Source: JBHIKY01 sp042139015
GTDB taxonomy: Bacteria > Bacillota > Bacilli > Bacillales > Marinococcaceae
DNA length: 64,000 bases
Assembly (NCBI RefSeq): GCF_042139015.1
Contig: NZ_JBHIKY010000021.1
Location: forward strand, 5,736-69,735
Direction: 5' to 3'
In this document: one piece after another, positions 41,502-48,497 of the stretch
Position numbering within the stretch: the stretch's first letter is position 1
Layout: every line of letters starts with the position of its first letter
The notes under the pieces: generated by a model
Told to the model about the DNA's origin: nothing
The model's input: only the letters and a program-made list of their open reading frames with translations
The model's database searches: none
Made by a program: the position numbers and the translations under genes

Positions 41502-42214
41502 TACATTTCAACCTCCCGGCGCTTGTTGTAATAAACCTGAGCCATCGCAATTGCGGTTACGATAATGAAAAAGATTACGGCTTTTCCTTGTGCATAGGCC
41601 ATGTCGTTATCGACAAAGGCAGTGCGGACGATATCCATCGCAAGCATTTGCGTGGAGTCAAACGGACCGCCATTTGTAAGCGACAAGTTCTGATCGTAAA
41701 TTTTAAATCCGGTTGAAAGCGTGAGGAACATGCTGACGGTAAATGCTGGCGCAAGCAGTGGAAATAAAATATTTTTGAAGCGCTGCACGGATCCCGCCCC
41801 GTCAATTTTTGCAGCCTCTATCAGCTCACCGGGAATGCTCTGCAGATAAGCAATATAAATTATCATAATGTAACCGGACATCTGCCAGGCGGTCAGTATA
41901 ACGAGACCCCAAAAGCCGGTCGAAGTCGTCGACAACCATCCCTGCATGCTTTCTATCTCGAGGCGGGTGCCGATTTCACTGAAGACATTGACGAAAATAA
42001 ACTGCCAGATAAAACCCAGAATCAGCCCGCCGATCAGGTTCGGCATGAAAAACACCGTGCGGAGCAGATTACTGCTCTTCAGGCTGCGTGTCACAAGCAG
42101 CGCAAGAGCGAGTCCGAAAATGTTCAGTACTATGACCGTGGCAATCGCAAATAACACAGTGAACCAAAATGCGTTTCGAAACTCTCCGTCCTGGAAAAAC
42201 AGATTAGTCCGCAA
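41501..42214 (-). CDS. Sugar ABC permease (MsmF-like), N-terminally truncated
   Basis: A 237-residue permease fragment beginning FFQDGEFRNAFWFT, a stretch that normally lies about 55-60 residues into such proteins. The first membrane span and periplasmic loop are missing. The rest is intact, including the EAA loop (IEAAKIDGAGSVQRFKNILFP). The apparent start is a TTG without ribosome site. Immediately upstream are remnants of the binding-protein gene, so a deletion joined the two. Likely non-functional. Confidence 0.8.
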   Translation of the reverse strand: MRTNLFFQDGEFRNAFWFTVLFAIATVIVLNIFGLALALLVTRSLKSSNLLRTVFFMPNLIGGLILGFIWQFIFVNVFSEIGTRLEIESMQGWLSTTSTGFWGLVILTAWQMSGYIMIIYIAYLQSIPGELIEAAKIDGAGSVQRFKNILFPLLAPAFTVSMFLTLSTGFKIYDQNLSLTNGGPFDSTQMLAMDIVRTAFVDNDMAYAQGKAVIFFIIVTAIAMAQVYYNKRREVEM

Positions 42215-42239
42215 AAGAGATGAGAAGGAGGAACACCAT

Positions 42240-42457
42240 GCATAACCGCGAGGGACGGGTACACCCAGTTGCCCTGTTGAATGATGGCTGCCTTACCCTG
42301 GCTGCCTGGCCAGTTCTTCAAATTGATCATTTATTTCTACTTTTCCGCTCATGATTTCTACTTCGGTCCGATCGTCATTTGAACCAAAGGATTCAAAGGA
42401 GCAACTCGCCAGTCCAATGCTTGAAAAGGTTAATAATACGAGGGCAGTCTTTTTCAC
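42240..42457 (-). pseudogene. Remnant of sugar-binding lipoprotein gene (two fused fragments)
   Basis: From GTG 42457 (AGGGAG upstream) a frame encodes 54 residues: a lipoprotein signal (KKTALVLLTFSSIGLASC, lipobox LASC) and TEVEIMSGKVEINDQFEELA, the N-terminus of a family 1 solute-binding protein, then stops at 42293. In another frame the same region encodes GKAAIIQQGNWVYPSLA, a conserved segment from about two thirds along such proteins. So an internal deletion of about 200 codons joined them, and a second deletion removed the protein's C-terminus and the start of the next permease. Confidence 0.75.
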
Positions 42458-42485
42458 GGCATACACTCCCTTTAGTTCCGTATAT

Positions 42486-42533
42486 TGTAAATGCTTACAG
42501 TTTGCATTATACTTTAACCAAAATATATGTCAA
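42486..42533 (-). promoter_or_regulatory. Promoter and operator of the GH32/ABC operon
   Basis: On the minus strand TTGACA (42533-42528), 16-base spacer and TATAAT (42511-42506) form a near-consensus SigA promoter. TGTAAGCATTTACA (42499-42486) lies over the start point, a LacI/CcpA-type palindrome probably bound by the divergent LacI-family regulator or CcpA. The promoter is intact although the first genes are dead. Confidence 0.7.
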
Positions 42534-42715
42534 ACGTTTTCTTATTTTTAAAGAATAGTTTGAAATGTTATATAAAAAACAATTATTAAACGTTGATAAT
42601 ATAGGATTTTAAAGATGTAATTGTATGAAAATAAATATGGTAACGTTATTACAATACAACGCTTTCATAATAGGTTACAATAGAAAAAAAGACATATTTG
42701 GAAGGACGTTTGTGG

Positions 42716-43708
42716 ATGGCTAGTATAAAAGACGTAGCTAGGCTCTCCGGGGTATCAGTTACGACCGTGTCCCGGGTCATGAATAACAGAGGATATATAG
42801 GAAAAGAAACGAGGCAGAGGGTAGAGGATGCGATGAATCAGCTGGATTATCAGCCGAATCAAATAGCACGATCCCTGCAGCGGAGCCAGTCAAACCTCAT
42901 CGGAGTTATCGTTCCGGATCTGGCACATCCGTTTTTTTCAGAGCTTATCAACAGTATTGAGGCTTATGCGAGTGAAAGAGAATATAAAATCGTCATTTGT
43001 AATTCCCTTCAGGATGCGGAAAAAGAAGAAAACTATATGAGAATGCTTCGTCAGAACAGAGCAGATGGAGTTATCACATGCAGTCATACATTAGCCACCA
43101 GCAACTATGAGCATGAAAACATGCCGGTGATTTCTTTTGACCGGATTATTTCGTCTTCGATTCCCTATGTAGCAAGTGATAACTACCGGGGCGGAGAACT
43201 TGCTGCTGTCCATTTAATGGAAAAAGGATGCAAAAATGTATTGCATATCTCCGGACCGCTGAAGTACGATCTTCTTGCGAATCGGAGAAAGGATGCTTTT
43301 GAACTAACGTCAATGAAAGCAGGAGCAGCTGTCGAGAGCATAGAAGGAGCTTACGTACAAGCAACATTCAAAGACAATTATCAGTTTATAGAGGAGAAAG
43401 CAGCTCCTGTGTTATCGGATTATGACGGTATTTTTTGCAGTAACGATATATTGGCATACGCCCTCTATATGTTCTGCTATAATCACGGAATCGGCGTTCC
43501 GGAAGAGCTGAAGATTATCGGGTATGATAACCACAGCTTCACAAGAATGCTTCAATTTCCGAAGCTCACGACCATTCACCAGCCAATTGATCAACTAGGA
43601 GAAGCCCTTGCATATTCGTTAATTAATCAAATTGAAAAGAAATCTCCCGGTAACCATGTGCAGAACATTATGCTTGACGTGAATCTTGTAAAAGGAAATA
43701 CAACATAA
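42716..43708 (+). CDS. LacI-family transcriptional regulator
   Basis: A 330-residue repressor. The HTH is MASIKDVARLSGVSVTTVSRVMNN (first 24 residues) with the hinge helix YQPNQIARSLQRSQS, followed by a periplasmic-binding-like sensor domain (GVIVPDLAHPFFSEL, ISFDRII, GCKNVLHISGP, DGIFCSNDILAYA, TTIHQPIDQLGE). The ATG at 42716 follows GGAAGGA; the frame opens at 42698. Divergent from the GH32/ABC operon, it should control that operon in response to sucrose or fructose-type sugars. Confidence 0.92.
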   Translation: MASIKDVARLSGVSVTTVSRVMNNRGYIGKETRQRVEDAMNQLDYQPNQIARSLQRSQSNLIGVIVPDLAHPFFSELINSIEAYASEREYKIVICNSLQDAEKEENYMRMLRQNRADGVITCSHTLATSNYEHENMPVISFDRIISSSIPYVASDNYRGGELAAVHLMEKGCKNVLHISGPLKYDLLANRRKDAFELTSMKAGAAVESIEGAYVQATFKDNYQFIEEKAAPVLSDYDGIFCSNDILAYALYMFCYNHGIGVPEELKIIGYDNHSFTRMLQFPKLTTIHQPIDQLGEALAYSLINQIEKKSPGNHVQNIMLDVNLVKGNTT

Positions 43709-43728
43709 GATTCGAATATTAAGTGACC

Positions 43729-43906
43729 GGCAGACTGCTGCCATTATCTCCGGACACTGGATCCGCTATTTGCTCCAACGAGCCTGCCGGACATGTGTTC
43801 CATTATTGGCCAAATAGAAAGCCAGATTACTCTCCATACAGGCAAATAGCGTACCTGAATGTCAGCCAACCCTTAGAAATCAGCACATTTTGATAAAATA
43901 ACGGTT
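43729..43906 (+). repeat. Dispersed non-coding repeat, copy B (~178 bp)
   Basis: Second long copy of the element at 38839-39028, in the same orientation, about 85% identical by eye with a deletion of about a dozen bases after CTATTTGCTCCAA. The CGCTATTTGC / GCAAATAGCG arms (43764-43773 and 43842-43851) are perfectly kept; the other pair has one change. It sits directly downstream of the LacI gene, so both copies A and B flank the GH32 operon and its regulator. Confidence 0.85.
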
Positions 43907-44004
43907 CCAGTGTTCGCTCGTCTCAGGGAAACCAGGGCGCTCCTCTTACCGTCCGATGAAAAATGACTTTGCTATTATGGCCGGCGGCTCCTTCATACCA
44001 CACA

Positions 44005-44045
44005 AATAACCTGCTGCGGCATATTGTCCGAGCAGGTTATTTTTA
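44005..44045 (-). terminator. Terminator between repeat B and the APH gene
   Basis: AATAACCTGCT (44005-44015) pairs with AGCAGGTTATT (44031-44041), T-rich on the plus-strand side (TTTATT) and moderately on the minus side. It lies two bases after the APH stop on the minus strand. Confidence 0.7.
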
Positions 44046-44046
44046 T

Positions 44047-45024
44047 TCAATTTCCCAGTCCGCCAAACAGTTCTTCTGCCAGTTCATCTAATGATGCGAT
44101 GTCACGAAGCGGAAACTGCTTTGATATCGGTTCAAAGACGTCTATCGTGAGGTGACGGGTCAAGCCGATTGCCTGACGATAAAAGGCGAGCCCAAGCGCC
44201 TGTTTCGGGAAGTTACTTCCAATCTGCCAGCTGCTCGCTTCAAGGAAAATTTTTAGTAGTTCCTTGTTACAGTCAAATAGGTCACGATAAATCTGGATAA
44301 TTTCGTAGTGGCGGTCGTTTACCATCGCGTCCCCCCAGTCAATGATACCGGCGAGACGGCCCTTATCCACAAATACGTGCAGGCCTACAATGTCTGAGTG
44401 AACGAACGCCGGCTCAAAAGAGTCGAGTGTGCCGAGAAAATCGTCGATTTGGTCGGCCAGGTGCGGAGGAAGCGAGCTTTGTTTTGCGGCGGCGGAAACA
44501 TTTAAGTTTTGCCAATGAGCAAGTGCCGCGATGTCTGGCGAGGGCTGAAGCTGATGCACCCGGCGCAGCTGACGTCCGAGGTCAGCTGTTATTTGAATAC
44601 GCTCCGCCTCTGACAGAGCATCGTCCTTCCAGTTTACTCCTGGCATCCTCGTTGTAATCAGGCAGGGCCAGGACTCCTCTGCTCCGCAGAATAGCTCTCC
44701 TTCTGCGATAAGGCGAGGAGCAGCGATCTCTGAATCGGTCGCGAGCAGTTTATGAGCTGCTCGTTCGGAGGCGAAGCTCTCACGCCATGCACGAACATAG
44801 CCAAACAGCTTTACGACCACATCCCCGCAGATAAAAGCAGGGAAGGTGCCTCCGATACCTGCAATTATTTCTCTGCCGGAGAGCCCGTGATGTTTCAGAA
44901 TCTTTTCAACAAAAAAATTCCAGAAGTTCTCGTCATGAAGCAGCATGCTGTAATCGCTATCTGTGTTAAAGGAAGATAGGGCGAGTGAGGACCTGCGTTG
45001 TTCTGAATTTTCAAAATCACTCAT
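44047..45024 (-). CDS. Aminoglycoside-phosphotransferase-family kinase (YcbJ-like)
   Basis: A 325-residue APH/ChoK-fold kinase. The catalytic segment is FVHSDIVGLHVFVD (HxDxxxxH/N, about residues 210-223) and the metal Asp is in GIIDWGDAM. The N-terminal lobe has GIGGTFPAFICGDVVVKLFG. The usual Asn after the catalytic Asp is His, as in the hygromycin-kinase-like and YcbJ branch, so a small-molecule kinase is likely but antibiotic resistance is not shown. It overlaps the CD3324-type gene by eight bases (ATGAGTGA), an operon. Confidence 0.85.
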   Translation of the reverse strand: MSDFENSEQRRSSLALSSFNTDSDYSMLLHDENFWNFFVEKILKHHGLSGREIIAGIGGTFPAFICGDVVVKLFGYVRAWRESFASERAAHKLLATDSEIAAPRLIAEGELFCGAEESWPCLITTRMPGVNWKDDALSEAERIQITADLGRQLRRVHQLQPSPDIAALAHWQNLNVSAAAKQSSLPPHLADQIDDFLGTLDSFEPAFVHSDIVGLHVFVDKGRLAGIIDWGDAMVNDRHYEIIQIYRDLFDCNKELLKIFLEASSWQIGSNFPKQALGLAFYRQAIGLTRHLTIDVFEPISKQFPLRDIASLDELAEELFGGLGN

Positions 45025-45334
45025 GTGAAATACTCCTTCGCCGGTTATCCTCCGGCTCGCTTTCCACTTCCCGTGTTTTATAAATAATCTTACGGATACT
45101 TTCCATTGACAAATTATATTTCTGTTCTAATTCCTCAATGGACCAGCCTTTCTTATAAAGCTGATAGATTTCTACGTTTCTTTCAGCAATAAATTGACGG
45201 GTGCCGTTTCGTTCTCCCCATCGGGCACGCTGGTTTTCCTTTTTAGGAATATAAATGAGCTCACCCTGAATGTATTTCTGAAGCTCCTTCAGCAGGCTAT
45301 GGGGAAACACCTCTTTTCCATTTTTGTATTGCAA
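45017..45334 (-). CDS. CD3324-family (Mor-like) DNA-binding protein
   Basis: A 105-residue protein with KNGKEVFPHSLLKELQKYIQGELIYIPKK at the N-terminus and a C-terminal HTH, NVEIYQLYKKGWSIEELEQKYNLSMESIRKIIY (residues 62-95). This is the layout of the CD3324/Mor-activator-like family, of unknown targets in Firmicutes. The TTG at 45334 follows AGGAGG by nine bases; the upstream frame to 45382 is not supported. Translationally coupled to the APH-family kinase, which it may regulate. Confidence 0.8.
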   Translation of the reverse strand: MQYKNGKEVFPHSLLKELQKYIQGELIYIPKKENQRARWGERNGTRQFIAERNVEIYQLYKKGWSIEELEQKYNLSMESIRKIIYKTREVESEPEDNRRRSISHE

Positions 45335-45389
45335 CGTTAACGTCCTCCTTTGTATGGTGTCCGAGGTGATACGCAGTAACAAATTTCAT
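45297..45389 (-). CDS. Candidate 30-codon leader ORF overlapping the CD3324-type gene
   Basis: ATG at 45389 with AAAGGAG about 11 bases upstream reads MKFVTAYHLGHHTKEDVNVA and ends at 45297 inside the following gene, in a different frame. It covers the ribosome site of the CD3324-type gene, so its translation could control that gene. A chance ORF is equally possible. Confidence 0.25.
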   Translation of the reverse strand: MKFVTAYHLGHHTKEDVNVAIQKWKRGVSP

Positions 45390-45423
45390 AGGATAACGTC
45401 TCCTTTCGTTCAATTTTTAAAGT

Positions 45424-45449
45424 AAGTCTTACAGTGTGAAGTAAGACTT
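45424..45449 (-). promoter_or_regulatory. Perfect inverted repeat upstream of the CD3324-APH pair
   Basis: AAGTCTTAC (45424-45432) and GTAAGACTT (45441-45449) with an 8-base spacer, 35 bases before the leader ORF start. Near a TATAAC-like -10 on the minus strand (TTGTTATAG region), it looks like an operator. Both repressor site and RNA hairpin are possible. Confidence 0.45.
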
Positions 45450-45515
45450 TCTCTTTGTTATAGTATAATCTTGGATTTTGTTTATGAAAAGAAAATTTCT
45501 GCCTGCATAGTAAAT

Positions 45516-45566
45516 GAGGCCGCCACAGCGGCCTCAATCTGTAAGGTTTCCGCTTAAGCGGAAACC
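45516..45566 (-). terminator. Two adjacent GC-rich hairpins
   Basis: GAGGCCGC-caca-GCGGCCTC (45516-45535) and the perfect 22-base palindrome GGTTTCCGCTTAAGCGGAAACC split as GGTTTCCGC / GCGGAAACC (45545-45566). On the minus strand they follow the vestigial ten-codon frame behind leader copy 1, whose TAA lies in the loop of the palindrome. No strong T-run follows either, so termination is unsure. Confidence 0.45.
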
Positions 45567-45583
45567 ACCTCTTTGAATGGAAT

Positions 45584-45693
45584 GATAATAATCAGCCTCC
45601 TTTCTGAAGATTCTGTCGGTCCGACACCTTTATTAACTCATGAAACCAGCCGGGTGAACAAGTGAAAAAACAATTATATCTATTTTGTACCAG
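45584..45693 (-). repeat. Leader duplication, copy 1 (110 bp)
   Basis: Same length and roughly 70% identity with 46101-46210. Shared features on the minus strand: GTACAAAATA(G/A)ATATAATT promoter-like start, TCATGAGTTAA, the palindrome TCGG(T/A)CCGA, and GGAGGCTGAT ribosome site. In this copy the start codon position reads ATC and the frame ends after ten codons (IIPFKEVVSA), so the gene behind it is vestigial. Confidence 0.75.
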
Positions 45694-45696
45694 TAA

Positions 45697-45731
45697 AAAA
45701 CACCAGCCTTAACTATCTAGGCTGGTGTTTT
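45697..45731. terminator. Bidirectional terminator behind the split small gene
   Basis: AAAACACCAGCCT (45697-45709) and AGGCTGGTGTTTT (45719-45731) pair perfectly, with A/T runs both sides. On the minus strand it contains the stop codon (45719-45717) of the downstream half of the split small gene and separates it from leader copy 1. Confidence 0.8.
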
Positions 45732-46103
45732 CACTTTATTTTTTTCAGCATCTTTTTCGTTTCGCGGCAGTTGTTTTTTCTTCTTTTTATTCTTTTTGAT
45801 CCATCTATAATTTGAGGCTTCTTTTTCGAATTCTTTCATGCGCCGGTGAACTGCGGATTTATCTGGTATAAACATGTGCAGCACAACTTTCTTAAAGAGA
45901 TAACTCTCTTTTAATGAGGGGGCAGAGCTGCTGCGCCGACTCAGCTGTCCATGAAAGTGTGCCTAATAGACCCTTTTTACAGGCTGAAAGGCTTCTTTTA
46001 CAGACACTGAAGAAGCGGCAGCTGCCCCTGATTTACTCAGTAAAGCGGTTTGTTCTTTGATTAATGTAAAGGTTAATGCCTCAGTATTTATGAACGCAAT
46101 CAT
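45717..46103 (-). pseudogene. Split small gene: 46 codons, in-frame TAG, then 81 more codons
   Basis: From ATG 46103 the frame encodes MIAFINTEALTFTLIKEQTA and on to KRVY, stops at TAG 45965-45963, then stays open in the same frame (AHFHGQLSRRSSSAP, then FKKVVLHMFIPDKSAVHRRM) to TAG 45719, ending KNKVKTPA. The second part has an internal ATG at 45875 that would give a 52-residue Lys-rich protein. Composition is continuous (Ser/Ala linker to basic tail), arguing that it was one gene of about 128 residues. Unrecognised family. Either a nonsense mutation or amber read-through. Confidence 0.5.
45963..46103 (-). CDS. 46-residue peptide from the 5' part of the split gene
   Basis: The part certainly translatable: ATG with AGGAGG nine bases upstream, 46 codons, Ala/Ser-rich second half (SGAAAASSVSVKEAF). 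No signal peptide or membrane span. Preceded by the 110-bp duplicated leader with TATAAT. I do not recognise it; the leader duplication shows the gene family has been copied locally. Confidence 0.5.
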   Translation of the reverse strand: MIAFINTEALTFTLIKEQTALLSKSGAAAASSVSVKEAFQPVKRVY

Positions 46104-46210
46104 ATCAATCAGCCTCCTCTCAATAAATTTTATCGGACCGACACATACATTAACTCATGAAGCTGCCTGCCCGGACAATAGAAAGAATAATTATATTTAT
46201 TTTGTACCAG
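46101..46210 (-). repeat. Leader duplication, copy 2 (110 bp)
   Basis: Intact copy of the leader also found at 45584-45693. On the minus strand it carries TATAAT near its start, the TCGGTCCGA-type palindrome (centre near 46138) and AGGAGG before ATG 46103. The conserved palindrome and spacing suggest a regulated 5' leader. Confidence 0.75.
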
Positions 46211-46257
46211 AGCAAGGCTGTTTCTCAGTCACGCTTTACCTTTTTCATTAGCAATAT

Positions 46258-46296
46258 AAATATTCCTTGACAGAAATATTCCTTTAGAGTTATATT
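46258..46296 (+). promoter_or_regulatory. ArsR-operon promoter with direct repeats
   Basis: AAATATTCCTT occurs at 46258-46268 and again at 46274-46284, a perfect 11-base direct repeat spaced 16 bases apart. The -35 TTGACA (46267-46272) lies across the first copy's end and the -10 (TTATAT/TATATT, 46290-46296) follows at 17-18 bases. Probable autoregulatory operator of the ArsR-type gene that starts 24 bases later. Confidence 0.6.
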
Positions 46297-46319
46297 ATAA
46301 ATGGAAGGAGAAAGGAATA

Positions 46320-46643
46320 ATGCACGCTACTATTACGACAACCTTAAGTGCTCTTGCTGAGACGAACCGCCTGCACATTGTAGAGCTTTTGCGTGAAGGT
46401 CCCCTCACGGTTGGGGAGATCACAGACCGGCTCGGGCTTCTTCAGCCGCAGACGTCTAAGCATTTAAAGGTACTAAGTGAAGCAGGACTTGTAGAGGTAA
46501 AGGCATCGGCAAATAAGCGGATTTATCAGCTGAAACAGCAGCCATTTCAAGATCTTGATGAGTGGCTCGGGTCCTTCCATCGTGTTTGGCAGGAAAGATT
46601 TAATCGTCTCGATGAGTACTTGCAGAAACAGCAGAAAAAGTAA
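46320..46643 (+). CDS. ArsR-type winged-helix regulator
   Basis: A 107-residue repressor: LAETNRLHIVELLREGPLTV, then EITDRLGLLQPQTSKHLKVLSEAGLVEV (recognition helix QPQTSKHLKVL) and the wing ASANKRIYQL. It has no Cys, so it lacks the CVC metal site of ArsR/SmtB and is the metal-independent type that pairs with AHSA1 proteins. GGAGAAAGGAA precedes the ATG. The next gene is 30 bases downstream. Confidence 0.9.
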   Translation: MHATITTTLSALAETNRLHIVELLREGPLTVGEITDRLGLLQPQTSKHLKVLSEAGLVEVKASANKRIYQLKQQPFQDLDEWLGSFHRVWQERFNRLDEYLQKQQKK

Positions 46644-46673
46644 GACAAAAAATTTTCTTGGGAGGCATGAAAA

Positions 46674-47207
46674 ATGGCGGAAAACAATAATTCCAACCGT
46701 ATGACTTCGAAGGTAGATGGACGTACACTTATCTTAGAAAGGGTTTTTGACGCACCGCGTAATTTAGTTTTTTCTGCTTATTCTACTTCAGAAAATCTAG
46801 CTGCCTGGTGGGGTCCTGAAGGCTGGGAAACGAAAAATCACCGATTTGAGTTTGTGCCGGGCGGCGTCTGGCACTATTGCATGCGTTGTATCGATAAAGA
46901 CCAGGGAGAGTATTACGGGCAGGAGTCATGCGGGAAAGCCGTTTTTCACGAAATTACTGCCCCTGAGAAAATCGTTTATACAGATTACTTTTCAGACGCG
47001 GACGGAAATGCCGTTGAAGGAATGCCGGAGATGGTGGTGACGGTTGAATTTGAAGAACAGGGTGGAAAAACGAACCTCATTTCGAAATGTGAATTCAGTT
47101 CCATTGAGAATCTTCAAAAAGTTGTCGAAATGGGAGCAAAAGAGGGCTTCAACTCGCAGCTTAATAAGCTGGATGATTTCTTAAAAGAGCATCAGCTGCG
47201 CAGCTGA
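46674..47207 (+). CDS. SRPBCC (AHSA1-like) protein paired with ArsR
   Basis: A 177-residue AHSA1-branch SRPBCC protein: LILERVFDAPRNLVFSAYS, AAWWGPEGWETK, FVPGGVWHYCM and MGAKEGFNSQLNKLDDFL. ArsR plus AHSA1 pairs are frequent in Bacilli and presumably sense or bind a small hydrophobic compound; the ligand is unknown. GGGAGG precedes the ATG and a terminator follows. Confidence 0.88.
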   Translation: MAENNNSNRMTSKVDGRTLILERVFDAPRNLVFSAYSTSENLAAWWGPEGWETKNHRFEFVPGGVWHYCMRCIDKDQGEYYGQESCGKAVFHEITAPEKIVYTDYFSDADGNAVEGMPEMVVTVEFEEQGGKTNLISKCEFSSIENLQKVVEMGAKEGFNSQLNKLDDFLKEHQLRS

Positions 47208-47251
47208 ATTTGACGTATAAGAAAAATTATATAAACTCATAGGTAACAAAT

Positions 47252-47287
47252 AATCCAGACTGATTCAGTAGAATCGTCTGGATTTTA
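47252..47287 (+). terminator. Terminator of the ArsR operon
   Basis: AATCCAGAC (47252-47260) pairs with GTCTGGATT (47276-47284), then TTAC. Loop of 15 bases. Confidence 0.65.
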
Positions 47288-47430
47288 CTATAAACAAAAT
47301 ACTTTTATCCCAGAAAAATGAGAAAAGGATTCCAGAGAAAAAGCTAGAAAGTATTAATTTAAGGGAGATGTATATCTAATTTTCGACCACTCCGGTCTAT
47401 AAACAACTGAGCTGCAGCGAGGTGGGAAAA

Positions 47431-48462
47431 GTGAAGAACAAAACTTCTAAAATAGATGCTGCTCAATTAAACAATATCATCCTCAGGGAAAATTTTTCTG
47501 GCGTCATTCACGTTAAAGAAATCAACAATACCATTTTCCAAAAAGCAAATGGCTATGCAGATCGAGTGGAAGAAAGGGAGAATATAGCCTCCACAGGCTT
47601 TGGCATCGCTTCAGGCTGTAAGATATTTACTGCCACAGCTATATGTCTCCTCGCAGAAGACGGTCTGCTTACTTTCGATACATTACTGAAGGATTGTCTG
47701 GATATACCGTTTCCATATTTTGATGAAAGAATTACAATTCATCATTTATTGTGCCACAGCTCCGGAATGCCCGACTATTTCAATGAAGAGATAATGGACG
47801 ATTATGAAGAGCTCTGGAAGGAAGTTCCCATGTATCTTTTAACGAATCCTTCAGCCTTTCTGCCATTATTTCAAACGGGAAAAATGATGTTTCCTCCCGG
47901 TGAAAAATTTCACTACAACAATGCCGGTTATATAGTACTTGGATTAATTGTAGAAAAGCTGACAGGCGTGTCCCTTCACGATTATGTCGAATTAAATATA
48001 TTTGAACGCTGCGGGATGGTTGATTCAGGATATTTTTCTATGGATCATCTTCCTAAAAATACAGATATAGGGTATATCGATAAAGAGGATGGTACATGGA
48101 AAACGAATATTTATTCCATTCCAATTAAAGGAGGCGCTGATGGAGGGGCTTTTGTGACAACCTCAGATATGATTAAATTCTGGGATGCCTTAATACACCA
48201 ACAGCTTCTTAGTAAATTTTATACAGAGCTTCTTCTCACCCCCCACATCCAAGTGGAGGAAGAGTTGCATTATGGATACGGGGTATGGATAAACAAATTT
48301 AAAGGTAACATACAAAAATATTATGTTATCGGGTTTGATCCTGGAGTAAGATTTTACTCTGCCTATTATCCCAAATCAAAACGAAAGCTTGTTATCTCAT
48401 CGAATAAAAACGATGACCTTCGTTTGATGCGGAATGCAGTGGAAAAATCTATTCCTCTGTAA
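47431..48462 (+). CDS. Serine hydrolase of the class-C beta-lactamase / penicillin-binding fold
   Basis: A 343-residue serine hydrolase. The SxxK motif is ASGCKIF (Ser/Lys, about residues 64-67) and YxN is HYNNAGY. The third motif region reads LHYGYGVWI. No signal peptide, so an intracellular esterase or peptidase rather than a secreted beta-lactamase is likely. The GTG at 47431 follows GAGGTGGG by four bases; a GTG at 47422 lies within that site. Confidence 0.82.
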   Translation: MKNKTSKIDAAQLNNIILRENFSGVIHVKEINNTIFQKANGYADRVEERENIASTGFGIASGCKIFTATAICLLAEDGLLTFDTLLKDCLDIPFPYFDERITIHHLLCHSSGMPDYFNEEIMDDYEELWKEVPMYLLTNPSAFLPLFQTGKMMFPPGEKFHYNNAGYIVLGLIVEKLTGVSLHDYVELNIFERCGMVDSGYFSMDHLPKNTDIGYIDKEDGTWKTNIYSIPIKGGADGGAFVTTSDMIKFWDALIHQQLLSKFYTELLLTPHIQVEEELHYGYGVWINKFKGNIQKYYVIGFDPGVRFYSAYYPKSKRKLVISSNKNDDLRLMRNAVEKSIPL

Positions 48463-48497
48463 ACCTGAATGACTACAAAGGAAAAGAGGCGGGATCG

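Noticed and set aside
42130..42330. 66-codon minus-strand ORF between the LacI gene and permease
   Set aside because: It is a composite of the decayed binding-protein remnant and out-of-frame permease sequence, covered by the pseudogene call.
45545..45566. 22-bp palindrome considered as a transposon end or attachment site
   Set aside because: Only one copy was seen and no matching partner or target duplication; more simply a hairpin.
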